In this document: positions 11,623-22,300 of the stretch, piece by piece
Layout of the letters: the number at the start of each line of letters is the position of its first letter
How positions within the stretch are numbered: position 1 is the first letter of the stretch
Origin: Monocercomonoides exilis
Taxonomy: Eukaryota; Preaxostyla; Oxymonadida; Polymastigidae
Assembly (NCBI GenBank): GCA_001643675.2
Contig: LSRY02000005.1
Coordinates: forward strand, 1,242,501-1,306,500
DNA length: 64,000 nucleotides
Direction: 5' to 3'
Translations under genes and position numbers: made by a program
The notes under the pieces: model-generated
Databases searched by the model: none
Seen by the model: only the letters and a program-made list of their open reading frames with translations
Told to the model about the DNA's origin: nothing

Positions 11623-14600
11623 ATGCTTTTCGCGAGTATTAGTGTCTTTATAATTATTTCCGCATTATTCTGCACAGGAGATATCGCTTGGAAAGGAGAT
11701 GAATCCAAAAAGAACGATTTGCAGAAATATGGCATTAGAAGGCTCGAAAGCATCTGCGCAACAAACAAAAATGTACATTCCTCGCACAATGTAAATGCAA
11801 TCAATGTGATGAAGTTTAATGAGCTGCAGGTTTTAGATTCATCAGACAGGTCGCCAAATACAGAAAAAAACTCAAAACGATTGCTGGTGGATGCAGAAAG
11901 GGAATTTGATCATAACTCTGTTGCTTTCGCACTCAATGATGGCAAGAATGAGTGGAGCTGGATTTGCAGCAGGATGATGGTTCTGAACTCGTCATTGGCC
12001 GTTAAACGAATAAAAATTAACCAAAAAACCACATCTGCCATTTCTGTGAGAAATGAATTATCCACATTATCTGTAAGCTATTGCATCATAAATGCGGTGA
12101 AAGAGACAGAACATTCTCCTTTTGACTGCGGAGAAGGAACGATAAGAATGACGAATATTTCATTCCAAAGGACTTTTCGGAAGCAGGCATGGCCATCTCT
12201 TGTCTCAGCAAGTTCCTGCGCACAACCTTTGACGGGAAGTGTTCATGTTTCGTGCTGCACATTTTCTTCGTTTTGTGCCTCGTTTGCGAATCCGTTCATT
12301 AGCAGTGTCGATTTGTCGTTTACCTCAGCTTCTTTTTGCAGCTTCCACAACATTTCTGTTAAGAGCAGCAGCAAGCATCCACTGCAAAAGCATTCTTTGC
12401 AGGAAAGCAAAATAGAAGGCTGCATGGTCGCTGATTGTGTTTGTCCATTTTATGGTGTTCTCATTTCTGGCTCTCGTGGTTGTGGTTTTGGCTCCTCTAA
12501 CACTTCTTTCATTCGTTCGAGAAACACCATTTCCCGTCAGAACTACACGAACAAGGCCCAATCATTTTCAGATGGAGAAATCAAATTTGAAGATTGCACT
12601 TTTACAAAATGCAGTGCCTCTCATGGTGGAGCAATATCTGTAAGCGAAAGTGCCAAGCTCACTGTTGACAAATGCACATTTTCCGAATGCACCGATACAT
12701 TTGATGGTTCATATGGTTATGGAGGTGCAATTTTTAGCAATGGAAGTGACTGCAACATCGAAAATTCATTGTTTAATTGTTGCAGAGGAGAGGGGAAAGG
12801 ATCAATCGGAGGAGCATTTGCTCATATTAAAAATGAATTTTCTTTGATAATTGGCTGTTCTTTTGAAAACTGTTCAGCAGCTTATGGAGGAAGCGTTGCA
12901 TGGTATGCTGATGGAAGTGGATCAATTTACAACACTGTATTCAAAGGAAGCAGAGCATTTAAATTTTATGCTGGAACTGTATTTCTACAGTATCCTAAAG
13001 TTGATTTTGTGATATCAAATTGTTATTTATTAAATGGAGATGCTCCACTGGGAGCAGGAGGATTTGATGTTTCCGATAATGATCACAACAAAAACGTCAA
13101 AATCCAATTTTGCTTGTTTGAGAACAATACAGTGAATAAATCGACACATGCAGCAGATATTTTTATTGGAAAGGGATTTAGTTTTGCTGATTCAACAGTT
13201 CAGATATTGCAGAGTTTTACACTTTCAACAGCCACAAGAAAAGTTGTGCAATGCGTTGAGTATGCAGAGAGATGCGGAGATAGAGCTGTTGCACATGACT
13301 CATATCTACCAACAGCTCAGCCAGAAATACACATCAGCAATTCTGGTAGAAATGTGGACACTTGTGGAGGAACAGGATCAGAGTGTCAAACAGTGGAATA
13401 TGGAGTGACAAGATGGAATTCATATTTGGGGCAGAATGTTTTGATATCGAGTGAAGAATTCAAAGAAGATATGATTGACATCGACTGGAGAAATATCGTT
13501 CTCAGCGGAGCAGAGAACAACTCAACTGCAATAAAGTGCAACGAAGCCTCGTCAAATGACTGCTTGATCTCCATCGGCAATGGTTCGCTGAATGCAAAGA
13601 GGATTCAATTTGTTTGTGTGTTCAATCGAACTGCGATTGCAGTCAGCTCCTCAGGCTCAGTTCAGTTGGGGCTGTGCAGTTTCACCAAAAGCGCCCAATC
13701 GACTCCGCCATCAACAAAATCCCTGATTCAGGTTGAAGAAGGCTCTTTAATGATGGAATTTGTGAATGTCTCTGGATTTGGATTTTCGCAAAGCTGTGCA
13801 ATTGCTTTGTCAGATTGCAAGACTATTTCTCTTTCCAATACTTCATTCTGGGATGTTGAGAGCGAGCAGAATGGCGGATGCCTGAATGCAGTGTGGAGCG
13901 AAGGGTTTGAGGATTGCTGCGATGCTTCAATAAGCGAATGCACTTTTGAGCATTGTGTTGTTTCTGGTGATGGGAATGGAGGTGGGGCGCTGTTCCTGTC
14001 GCTGCCAAACACATGCTCAGCAACAGTTTCGGAATGCTCCTTCGAAGAATGCGAGGCGCCTTTCGATTCGCAGGTTGGATTTGGGGGAGGGATCTTTCTG
14101 AATCTTGAGCACTCGGATGCAGCATTTGCCATCACAAATCCTTCTTTTTCATCAGGAAAGCCGAATAAAGCGAAGCATGGAAACAACTTGTTTGTTCAAT
14201 CTCCAGATCTGAAGAAATCGATCACAAACGAAACGCTTCCTTTTGCTTATGCGCTTGGGCATGGCTCCTTTGATGATTTATGCGGGTTCCATGGAAATGA
14301 TCACGAGCATTCAATTCCGTTGGTTCTGTTTCTGGAGGAAGTTGGAAGCACAGTCCATGTGGGAAGCGAGGATGGAGCTGATACTGTGGTATGTGGGTTC
14401 TTGGATTATCCGTGCCAGTCATTTGATTATTGCATGGAGAGGCTGGCAGAGGAAAATGCAAAAGCAATAGCTATCGTAAAATCAGCAACATTCAAAAGCG
14501 AAATGAATCTGCACAGCGTGAGCTTGAGATCATCAGATGATTTGCGAGCTGGAGTAACCTGTTTCAAGTCGCTGAATGCTGTGAGTGGAAAAGTGATGGA

Positions 14601-17600
14601 AGCCACGGGGAATGTGTCTATCGAATTAATCCACTTTTTGCTGCCATCTTCGTTCGATTCTGAGATAGAAACATTGATGTTCTTGACTTCCGAGAGCAAC
14701 CTGTCGCTGACAAAGTGTGCATTTGGGGTGCAAATGGGAGAGTCCAGCCAGATAAGTTATTGGCTGTTTCAGATGTGCGGAGGGATACTCAATATTGATG
14801 ACTGCCAAATTGATTCAGGTTGCCTCTGCCAAGCACCTATTGCAGTGAGCGAGAATGGTGCTGCTGCTCCGACAGTTATCTATCTGAAAGTGAAAGAAAT
14901 TATCCTTTGCGATTATCCTCTGATTCATGTGATATCATCATCACCATTCAAACTATTGAATGATGGTGCGACGAGTGACGAGGTTATCTCTCTTTCGCGA
15001 TGCTCTTTTGAAGGGATAACAAATGGCGATGCAAACAGCGCAGTGTTGATTTCGTCCTCAATTTCGAGCCATGTGGAGTGTTTGCATTGGAATGTCACGA
15101 ATGCCAAAGGCGCTGAGAGCATGGAAGGAGGCGCGATGAAAGTTGTTGTTGAAGCACAAGGGCAATTTAGGATGGAAAACGCCACATTCACGAAATGCTG
15201 CGCTGAGTGTGAAACAGGTGGGAAAGGAGGAGGGGTCTATTTCGACTGCTCGGCTTCCAATGCATTCTCCTTCCAGCAGATAGCCTTCGATCAGTGCTCT
15301 GCAAAACATGGGAAAAACATGTTCTTTCTTTCGTCAGACCTGAATGTTTCCATCACAAAGCAGACATTGGCGTTTGAAGTCAGCGAGACAGCGGGAGATA
15401 AAAATCTGTTTGTGGGAAACGACAGCACGAAGACAAACTTCGATCTTTGCCGATTTCTGATTGGATATGCTTCTCAAGAAATCCATCTCAGCAAGAACAG
15501 CGGGTGGGATGTTCTGCGGTGTGGGAGTGCAGAAGAGCCGTGTGCAACAATGGAGTTTGGGCAGAGCCATTTTCGTGCTTTGGAAGAGCCAGCGCAACCT
15601 CCCATGAACACTTTTCTGATCGCCGATGAAGCTCAGGTGAGCAGCGAGGTCGACATTTCAAACGTCACTGTGACTTCAGTTGATGCCAAGTCTCGCCCTG
15701 CCCTGACTTTCGGAGCGGTCATTTCACCTCAGATAGGAAAAGAAGAAGAAAGCGATTCTGTGCTGGTAAACACCGGTGCATGCACCCTTGTTAACATTGA
15801 GATCTGCTGCGGGGATGGATCTGAATGGAAGCAGACGAAGCTGATAAGCACAGCTGGCAGCGCTTTTGCAGCTCAAAGCTGCTCGTTTGCCAGCGCCTCT
15901 GAGGCAGCCATTCCTTATTGTGTTGTTGCCTGCTTGTCGGGAGCATGCGAAATATCATTCTGCTCGTTCCAATCTATTAAGTGCAAAAGTCACATTCTGA
16001 TGGCATCGCATGATAGCAACATTGACTTGACAAATGTCTCGATGAGCAACATGGAACTGATGGGCAAAAGCATTGTTGCAGTGTTGGCGCAGGCTGAGAG
16101 GAGAGGAGAGTCGCAGAGATTGAATGAAGGCAGCAGTCCAACAGTGCAACTGAAATGCTGCACGCTCCATTCGCTTCTCCAAAATGCACCATCTGAGCCG
16201 TCCATCATCAGCTGCACTGGCGGCGAGCCTTGCAGCGTGTCTGTGCAAAACACATCGATGAAGAACTGTGGAAGCAGCCAAAGCGAGAAAGGTGGAGGAA
16301 TGATCATGAGCCTGAGCGAAGGAGGCTTTTTCGAGTGCTGTTTTTCTGCTGTCTCGGAGTGTTTCTGCTCAGAAAGTGGAAGAGGAGGCGCAATATTCCT
16401 GGATTGCTCGTCAATCACGAGCGATGGTCCTTTGCCGTTCCTCTTGGAAAACACAACTTTTGTGAGCAACAAGGCGCTCGCAGGACGAGACCTGTATGTG
16501 AGATGCACAAATATCAAATCTCAAATCAGCATTGAACTCTTCCAGCTGGACTTCAGACCTCCGTTTGTTCGGGATCTTGCGATGTGGGGATGCACAGCAC
16601 AGAATTATTATGACGAGGAAGATTTGTTGGAGCTGATTGTTGGGTATCAGAGCGAGACAATATTTGCGTCTTCTTCAGCTGACAACGCCTCTGACACACG
16701 CCAGTGTGGGGCGATCAGCGGGCCATGTTCTTCGTTGAATGTTGCGTTGTCACACATCATTCCCTCTGCTTACAGCAATTTGCTCATCGAAAAAAGCGCC
16801 CTGGTGTCTGGCGAAGCAAGTGCGCGTGATGTGACGATCAAGTCGCTGGAGCAGGAAAGCGACAAAGGGGTGCTCCACCTGAACTGCTGCATCGAGAGCA
16901 AGACGGGCAGTCTCGTTGCGTGCTCGTCGAGAGTGAAAGTGGAGTTTCTGACGATTCTGTTTGGGAATGCTTTTTCTTCTTCTCATTCCAGCTTAATATC
17001 GCTTGCTGATGGCAACTTGTCGATTGCAGACACAATCTTTGCTCAAGAAGCTTCTGGTGGAAACTCTGGAATTGAACTGAATTGCTCGATTGTTGAAATG
17101 AGCGGTGGAAGATTGACGATGTCTGACTGCACTTTTGCTGGCCTCTGTTTCAGTTCTTCATGCCTGGCAGCAAGTTGTGGGGAATATTTCTCGTGTGCAT
17201 TTCTGAATTTCACAGATGTTATTTCTGGAGTGCTGATGGATTTCCACGATCTGGCAAAGCTGTCCATGCAGCAGGTGCATGCATCCAATTGCAGCGCTCA
17301 GCGATCAGGCCTCGTTCTTCGCAACTGCAAAGACTGCCAGCTCCAGAACATTCAGATGAGAGGCACTCGGAGCGGATCAAACATGATTGTGCTTTCCTCA
17401 GATGGTTCGGAAGGGCATTCAAACATCCAGGGCATTCATTTGGAATTCGATGATACTCGCGTTTTAAGTGAATCGTTGGTTTCTGTCGAATGTAAAGATT
17501 CAGATGTTGAGATGAATTTCTTGGCTATTTCAAACGCAGTGCTTGGGGATGGGTGCGCAGTGAGCGTGACATCGAATGCTTCGGCATTCCATTTGAAGCA

Positions 17601-19863
17601 GCCTTCATTCCAAAACATAACCCGAGATTCGCTGGGCCCGTGCTGCTTGGCTGCTTCATCTTCGTCTTCGTCTTCGTCTTTGTTGCTGGAATTGGAGAAC
17701 TGCTCGAACAAAAAGTGTGTTTCGCCATCTGAAAAGGGGAGCATTGCAGCGTTGGCAGATTTGGCAGATGCTTGCATGTCTTCGTGTGTGTTCGACGGAG
17801 CAACAAGCGCACCAGAGTTGAGAGCGAACGATGAGCGATCAGAAGAGCTGTGCCAGTGGAGCGGATCGATGGTTGATCTTCAGAATTGCACAGGAAGGAT
17901 AATGGACACGAGCATTGCCAACTCATCGAAAGGAGGGCTGTCTGTGTCAGGCGGAAGCATCTCCGTGCGATTTGGATTGTTTGCCAACAACAGCCCGAAT
18001 GCAGCAGGCTATCCATCCATGAGGAACAACATCGTCTGTTCAGACCATGCGCTGCTGAACATTCAAAGTCTGAAAGGCGGAGATGGCTTAAAAGAGAACT
18101 CATCACTTTGGGTATTGAACTTGGGATGCAGTCTTTCTGGAATTGCTTCAGAAAGAGCCTCTCCATTCTTCATTCCGCAGCTTCACTCAGTGAAGTCTCA
18201 TCAGCAAGGCAACACCCTTGCGATTGATCTTGCTGGCTCCTTGCTCCTGCCCTGTGGCTTGTCCCTCCAGGTTGATTCCTTCGATGGCTCGGTTCACAAT
18301 CTGCAGGTGTATCCGCTGCAAGCAGAAGAGTTTGCAGGCGAAACAGAGATTCACACAGCCATTCCAGCATCAATTGTTACAACTGCGTCTGATGCAACAG
18401 AAGTGTCTGTGAAGATATTATTTGGAATGGTCGAATCTCCAGCTTCAACACAGTCATTCGTTTTGAAGAATGCAAGTGAACCTCAAACAAGTGGAGATGA
18501 AAGGATCACAGAAGGAGGAAAAGAAAAGTCAATATGGCCAATAATTGTTATTGTAATGGGGATTGTTCTTTTTGTTGTCATTGCTGTTTCAATAATTGTT
18601 ACAATCCGATGGAGAAAGCAAAAGAGAAGAACTGAAGAACTGGAGATAATTGTGGAAGACACAGTAAAGAAAGATCCGAAGGCATTTGAGATGGTGACGA
18701 TGGAGATGTCACCAGAGGCGCAGTGGAGGAGAGCAGAAAGAGAGGCAGAGAAGAAGAATGAAAAGAGGATGAAGAAGAGAATATATGATACGAACATGCA
18801 GCACTCTGAGTCATCGGAGCATCTTCTCTCCGAGAGTGGCTCAACTGAATATATATTGGGAAGAGATTCAGACAAAATTCCTGATTGGGCATTAGAGAAG
18901 GATGAAGAAGAAGAGAATCAAAAGAGAACACCATCACCATCCATCTCATCCACTTCAACAACCGATTCAGATTCGACATTTGTTCGATCAGAGAGTTTGT
19001 GCCCAACCACCTCTTCTATGTCAAACCTTGTGGATGCAATGGCCTGTTCGTCTCCTCATGAAAAGCTGATTGTGGATCTGAGGGATTCGCTGTTTATGCT
19101 GCTTCATGGGAGGAATGAGAAGAAAGAGATGGCGATTGGCTCATTGAAGGAGAGGGAGCAGACTGCTGCTCAAGTTCTGTTCTGGGTGGCTAATCTCGCG
19201 CTTCACTCGTTTGATGAAATGGAAAATCCTCTTTCTTCACTTGCCAATCTCAGTCCTCACATTGTGTTGTTCTCTGAGCATATGGTGATTTGTATTGTGA
19301 TGCACTCTGACTTATTGTCAGATGATGATTCAGACTCGTCATCCATTTCATCGTCAACTGTTGTCACATCTGCCAGTGATGATAATGATGATAGAAACTC
19401 TCTGCCTTCTTCAGCGTTCGAGGATGATGAGGACAATCGATATGAGTGCATGCGGTGGAAGGCGCCTGAGCTGCAGATGAACAAGAAGATGGGAGCAACA
19501 AAAGAATCAGTGTCATTTTCGATCGGGATGATGCTGTGGGAGTGTCTGACCCTTCAAATCCCATTTGGAGAATACGAGGCAGAGGTGGCTGGGCAGAAAA
19601 TAGTCAATGGAGAAAGACCTTCACTGGAGATTATTAGAAGGAGTTCTAAGTTGGACATTGTGAAGACTTGCCTGGAACAGAATAGCCAGTGTCGAGGAAC
19701 ATTGACTGGATTGAAAAGAGAGTTAATTCAAGGATTTCCACCAGGAGCATTGATAATGACAATTTCGGATGCAATCACACTTGACCCAGACAGTGGGATT
19801 GAGAGTGAGAATGTTAAAGAAAATAGTTCTTTGTGCACAAACAGCGCAACAACTGCCAAATGA
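11623..19863 (+). CDS. Beta-helix/TM/pseudokinase receptor-like protein, complete
   Basis: Intronless, 2746 residues, TGA stop. ATG 11623 is chosen because it opens a clean signal peptide (MLFASISVFIIISALFC); the frame upstream has no earlier ATG. The ectodomain is built of right-handed beta-helix coils with recurring GGAI/GGAF and CxFxxC motifs. Four modules open with CG...PC motifs near 13357, 14389, 15516 and 16702, spaced 1.0-1.2 kb. A transmembrane helix at about residues 2303-2328 is followed by a basic patch, an acidic/Ser linker and a kinase C-lobe-like domain (about 2478-2720). The KAPEL (APE) and IGMMLWECLT (alpha-F) elements remain, but no HRD aspartate, DFG or N-lobe is seen, so catalysis is unlikely. 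The layout suggests a plasma-membrane receptor or adhesin signalling through a scaffold pseudokinase (inference). The C-terminal coding is nearly identical to the gene at 1-6870. Confidence 0.9.
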   Translation: MLFASISVFIIISALFCTGDIAWKGDESKKNDLQKYGIRRLESICATNKNVHSSHNVNAINVMKFNELQVLDSSDRSPNTEKNSKRLLVDAEREFDHNSVAFALNDGKNEWSWICSRMMVLNSSLAVKRIKINQKTTSAISVRNELSTLSVSYCIINAVKETEHSPFDCGEGTIRMTNISFQRTFRKQAWPSLVSASSCAQPLTGSVHVSCCTFSSFCASFANPFISSVDLSFTSASFCSFHNISVKSSSKHPLQKHSLQESKIEGCMVADCVCPFYGVLISGSRGCGFGSSNTSFIRSRNTISRQNYTNKAQSFSDGEIKFEDCTFTKCSASHGGAISVSESAKLTVDKCTFSECTDTFDGSYGYGGAIFSNGSDCNIENSLFNCCRGEGKGSIGGAFAHIKNEFSLIIGCSFENCSAAYGGSVAWYADGSGSIYNTVFKGSRAFKFYAGTVFLQYPKVDFVISNCYLLNGDAPLGAGGFDVSDNDHNKNVKIQFCLFENNTVNKSTHAADIFIGKGFSFADSTVQILQSFTLSTATRKVVQCVEYAERCGDRAVAHDSYLPTAQPEIHISNSGRNVDTCGGTGSECQTVEYGVTRWNSYLGQNVLISSEEFKEDMIDIDWRNIVLSGAENNSTAIKCNEASSNDCLISIGNGSLNAKRIQFVCVFNRTAIAVSSSGSVQLGLCSFTKSAQSTPPSTKSLIQVEEGSLMMEFVNVSGFGFSQSCAIALSDCKTISLSNTSFWDVESEQNGGCLNAVWSEGFEDCCDASISECTFEHCVVSGDGNGGGALFLSLPNTCSATVSECSFEECEAPFDSQVGFGGGIFLNLEHSDAAFAITNPSFSSGKPNKAKHGNNLFVQSPDLKKSITNETLPFAYALGHGSFDDLCGFHGNDHEHSIPLVLFLEEVGSTVHVGSEDGADTVVCGFLDYPCQSFDYCMERLAEENAKAIAIVKSATFKSEMNLHSVSLRSSDDLRAGVTCFKSLNAVSGKVMEATGNVSIELIHFLLPSSFDSEIETLMFLTSESNLSLTKCAFGVQMGESSQISYWLFQMCGGILNIDDCQIDSGCLCQAPIAVSENGAAAPTVIYLKVKEIILCDYPLIHVISSSPFKLLNDGATSDEVISLSRCSFEGITNGDANSAVLISSSISSHVECLHWNVTNAKGAESMEGGAMKVVVEAQGQFRMENATFTKCCAECETGGKGGGVYFDCSASNAFSFQQIAFDQCSAKHGKNMFFLSSDLNVSITKQTLAFEVSETAGDKNLFVGNDSTKTNFDLCRFLIGYASQEIHLSKNSGWDVLRCGSAEEPCATMEFGQSHFRALEEPAQPPMNTFLIADEAQVSSEVDISNVTVTSVDAKSRPALTFGAVISPQIGKEEESDSVLVNTGACTLVNIEICCGDGSEWKQTKLISTAGSAFAAQSCSFASASEAAIPYCVVACLSGACEISFCSFQSIKCKSHILMASHDSNIDLTNVSMSNMELMGKSIVAVLAQAERRGESQRLNEGSSPTVQLKCCTLHSLLQNAPSEPSIISCTGGEPCSVSVQNTSMKNCGSSQSEKGGGMIMSLSEGGFFECCFSAVSECFCSESGRGGAIFLDCSSITSDGPLPFLLENTTFVSNKALAGRDLYVRCTNIKSQISIELFQLDFRPPFVRDLAMWGCTAQNYYDEEDLLELIVGYQSETIFASSSADNASDTRQCGAISGPCSSLNVALSHIIPSAYSNLLIEKSALVSGEASARDVTIKSLEQESDKGVLHLNCCIESKTGSLVACSSRVKVEFLTILFGNAFSSSHSSLISLADGNLSIADTIFAQEASGGNSGIELNCSIVEMSGGRLTMSDCTFAGLCFSSSCLAASCGEYFSCAFLNFTDVISGVLMDFHDLAKLSMQQVHASNCSAQRSGLVLRNCKDCQLQNIQMRGTRSGSNMIVLSSDGSEGHSNIQGIHLEFDDTRVLSESLVSVECKDSDVEMNFLAISNAVLGDGCAVSVTSNASAFHLKQPSFQNITRDSLGPCCLAASSSSSSSSLLLELENCSNKKCVSPSEKGSIAALADLADACMSSCVFDGATSAPELRANDERSEELCQWSGSMVDLQNCTGRIMDTSIANSSKGGLSVSGGSISVRFGLFANNSPNAAGYPSMRNNIVCSDHALLNIQSLKGGDGLKENSSLWVLNLGCSLSGIASERASPFFIPQLHSVKSHQQGNTLAIDLAGSLLLPCGLSLQVDSFDGSVHNLQVYPLQAEEFAGETEIHTAIPASIVTTASDATEVSVKILFGMVESPASTQSFVLKNASEPQTSGDERITEGGKEKSIWPIIVIVMGIVLFVVIAVSIIVTIRWRKQKRRTEELEIIVEDTVKKDPKAFEMVTMEMSPEAQWRRAEREAEKKNEKRMKKRIYDTNMQHSESSEHLLSESGSTEYILGRDSDKIPDWALEKDEEEENQKRTPSPSISSTSTTDSDSTFVRSESLCPTTSSMSNLVDAMACSSPHEKLIVDLRDSLFMLLHGRNEKKEMAIGSLKEREQTAAQVLFWVANLALHSFDEMENPLSSLANLSPHIVLFSEHMVICIVMHSDLLSDDDSDSSSISSSTVVTSASDDNDDRNSLPSSAFEDDEDNRYECMRWKAPELQMNKKMGATKESVSFSIGMMLWECLTLQIPFGEYEAEVAGQKIVNGERPSLEIIRRSSKLDIVKTCLEQNSQCRGTLTGLKRELIQGFPPGALIMTISDAITLDPDSGIESENVKENSSLCTNSATTAK
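18473..19138 (+). repeat. Tract near-identical to 5560-6222 (duplicate copy 2)
   Basis: Same 660-base block as in the first receptor gene. Patches of high identity continue to about 19284, while upstream ectodomain sequence is strongly diverged. Confidence 0.85.
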
Positions 19864-20787
19864 AAAGAAGACGCAAACAATTATTTCAGAGAGAGAAAGA
19901 GAAAGAAAAAGAGGAAGAGAGAAAGTGGAAAATCAGAAAAAAAGAATGAATAATTTAGAGAGGAAGTGTGTGAATAATGAGAAATTTTTTTCGTGAATGG
20001 CTGACACCATCGATCACCACTATTTCTTTCTTTCTTTTGATTTATGGTATCATTTGAAATGTTTTTGATTTAAAAGGGTGATGCACACATTGGGAATTCT
20101 TCTTTTGTTTAAAGCTGAAGCTTTGAGTTTGTTTAATATTCTTTTAAAAATAGTTAAATTGTACTTTTGTGGCATTTGTTTCTTCTGAAGTCTGGCTTCG
20201 TATTGGTTTTTATAATTTGTCACAAAATTTACAACCATTTTTCTGTTATTCATGTTTGAAGCATTTGCCATTACAAGTATATGTATTAAGAAAATTCATT
20301 TTGTGTTTTAGCCTTACCATTTTATATCTTATTATTGGTTCGTGTGATATTCAATGTTTTATATTTTGCGTTTTATATGTAATTCCATTGTAATTTTTTG
20401 AGTTTATATTATCAGCAACCAGCTTTTTCAAGCATTGTTTTTATATATTCAATTCTTCTTTGCACTTGTTGCTCACGCTTTGAGTATTTTTTATAGAATC
20501 TTCATTTGCTTTGAATCCGCATCCTTTTCAATTTATTGATAAATTTTCAACAAAGAAACAGTTTTTAAATTGACTTTTATACAATTCATCAAAAATTATT
20601 CATATTCGAGTGTTGCGAATGAATTAAAATGTTTGGAAACACAATCGTAAAGAAAACATCTTTCAGGACACAATTGATGATGTTTGTTCTTTGATCAAAA
20701 ATCAAATTTGGTTATTGATGGAGTTTGTTTCTCTACAAAAAATTTCTGATGCAATATTTTTTGTATTGAATAAATAGAGAATTAATT
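19864..20787. other. 3' flank and spacer, no gene seen
   Basis: Purine-rich start (GAGA tract near 19885-19925), then AT-rich sequence. No frame resembles a protein family. Confidence 0.55.
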
Positions 20788-21242
20788 CAGTCTAAACTGG
20801 ATATGATCGCATCGAGTTTTGCACGACTTTTTGTGACTATATCCGATTGTGATTATAAGCGATGTGACTTTACACAAAAAAAAAACAAAAATTGATTTAT
20901 TAATTAATTAATATTTGGTCAATTTTTTATTTTTGATAATTCAACACTAAAACACGTTTTTCAATAGAAACAACAATTTTGATCATTAATGTTCCTTTTT
21001 TTTTTTTGACTTATTTAAACACAATTTTGATAAATCAAATATTTGTAATTTTTGATCAAAAAAACGATTTTTCAATGAAAAACGAACCAATAATGAGACA
21101 AAATGTGATTATATATATTTGGCCCTGTGACAATACGCGATGGAAAAATGAATGAAAAATAGATCAAATATGTCAATGCATAAAAAATGTGAAAACAAAC
21201 GAATGTGATTGTATTCGATGTGAATATTTCCGGTTTTGACAG
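20788..21242. mobile_element. Tigger/pogo-type MITE, older copy
   Basis: It starts CAGTCTAAACTGGATATGAT and ends in ...CCGGTTTTGACAG, the inverted counterpart. The interior shares blocks with the copy at 52562-53010: the TTTTTGTGACTATATCCGAT block, an AATTAATTAATTAAT tract and ATTCGATGTG. Mismatched tips and a lost flanking TA on the left mark it as the more decayed copy. No coding capacity. Confidence 0.75.
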
Positions 21243-21689
21243 TAATTTCCCATATTAACGTGATCAAAGAAAAAACTTCTCAAAGTTAGTTCAATAATCA
21301 TTAGGGTCATTAGTTTTTTTCAATTGCTGAAAAAAAGAAAAGATTTGAAAATCATTATTGAAAACATCTGAATAATTTCTTGAAATGAAATGAATGTTTG
21401 TTTTCTCTCAAATCGAAAGTCAAAAGGAAATTTCCCGCTGAAGATATAAACATCTGTCTTAATTTTTTTGCAAAGTTCTTTTTGTTTAATTTTATAATAA
21501 AGAAAAAATTTCATATTTCAATCAAATTTATGTTCCAACGAACGAAACTTCACTTAAATGGAAATAATAACATTGTCAAGATTTTGTCTTCATTACAGCA
21601 AAATTTGGTAAGTGGAAATAGAAATTTGATCGAAATATGAAATTTTTATTCTATTTGAAAATTAAACAAAAGGAACTTTTAATAAAAAT
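21243..21689. other. Spacer with a dispersed repeat at its end
   Basis: No gene seen. Bases 21637-21696 resemble 52461-52523 (a GAAATTTTTATT...AAAAGGAACTTTT block), so this is probably the edge of another transposon-derived repeat. Confidence 0.5.
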
Positions 21690-22300
21690 TTAGACATATT
21701 TTGCAATAATTGGAATCAATGTTCTTTTGCTTCTATTTGGAACAATTTGAATTAGTATTTTTGCTTCCTCTTTATCGCATCTTTTCTCAATAGCTCCAAA
21801 AATCCATATTTGTTTCTTCCTCCTTACTCTTTTGTACTTCCTCCTTCTCCATATTGCCTCATCAATTTGAACAATAACTCCTTCACCACCTAGAGAAATA
21901 TTTTGTTTGTTGATTAGTTCTGTTGCAACTGTTCTTATTACACTCCCCCAATATCCTATTGAAGATTTCGTAACATCTGTGATCAGTTTGATTTGAGTAA
22001 CTGATAAACCTATCCATATCATCAAAATAATAAGAAGAATTTGGTTCAATTTCAGATGAGATCAGAAAAAAACTGTGTTCTTGAATGCTGAACGTTTGAT
22101 TGAGCACTTTTTTCATTTGAAAAATTTGACATATGTTGATTTTTTACATATGATCATTTTTCGAGCGCATTTTGGACAAGTCGCATTTTGATTATACATC
22201 ACTTTCTCGTAGAACCATTTCCAGGTTGAATGAAAGTCAAAAAATATTCGAAACATTGATGAAATAGATTCCTTTTTGCATTTATCTGGTTCGATCATGA
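21690..22300 (-). pseudogene. Merlin-type (IS1016/ISXO2-like) transposase relic
   Basis: The reverse strand encodes a CPKC zinc-ribbon start, then a KKCSIKRS...NTVFF segment. The ISXO2-like catalytic block follows: GGEGVIVQIDEAIWRRRKYK, then WIFGAIEKR and VPNRSKRTLIPIIAKYV. The IDE motif fits the first catalytic acid of this family. It is broken three ways: TGA sits where this fold usually has Trp (between FFK and KKCS), the frame shifts between FFSDLI and KLNQILL, and the C-terminal part with the later catalytic residues is missing after 21690. ISXO2/Merlin elements are cut-and-paste DNA transposons. Family assignment is from motif order only. Confidence 0.75.
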
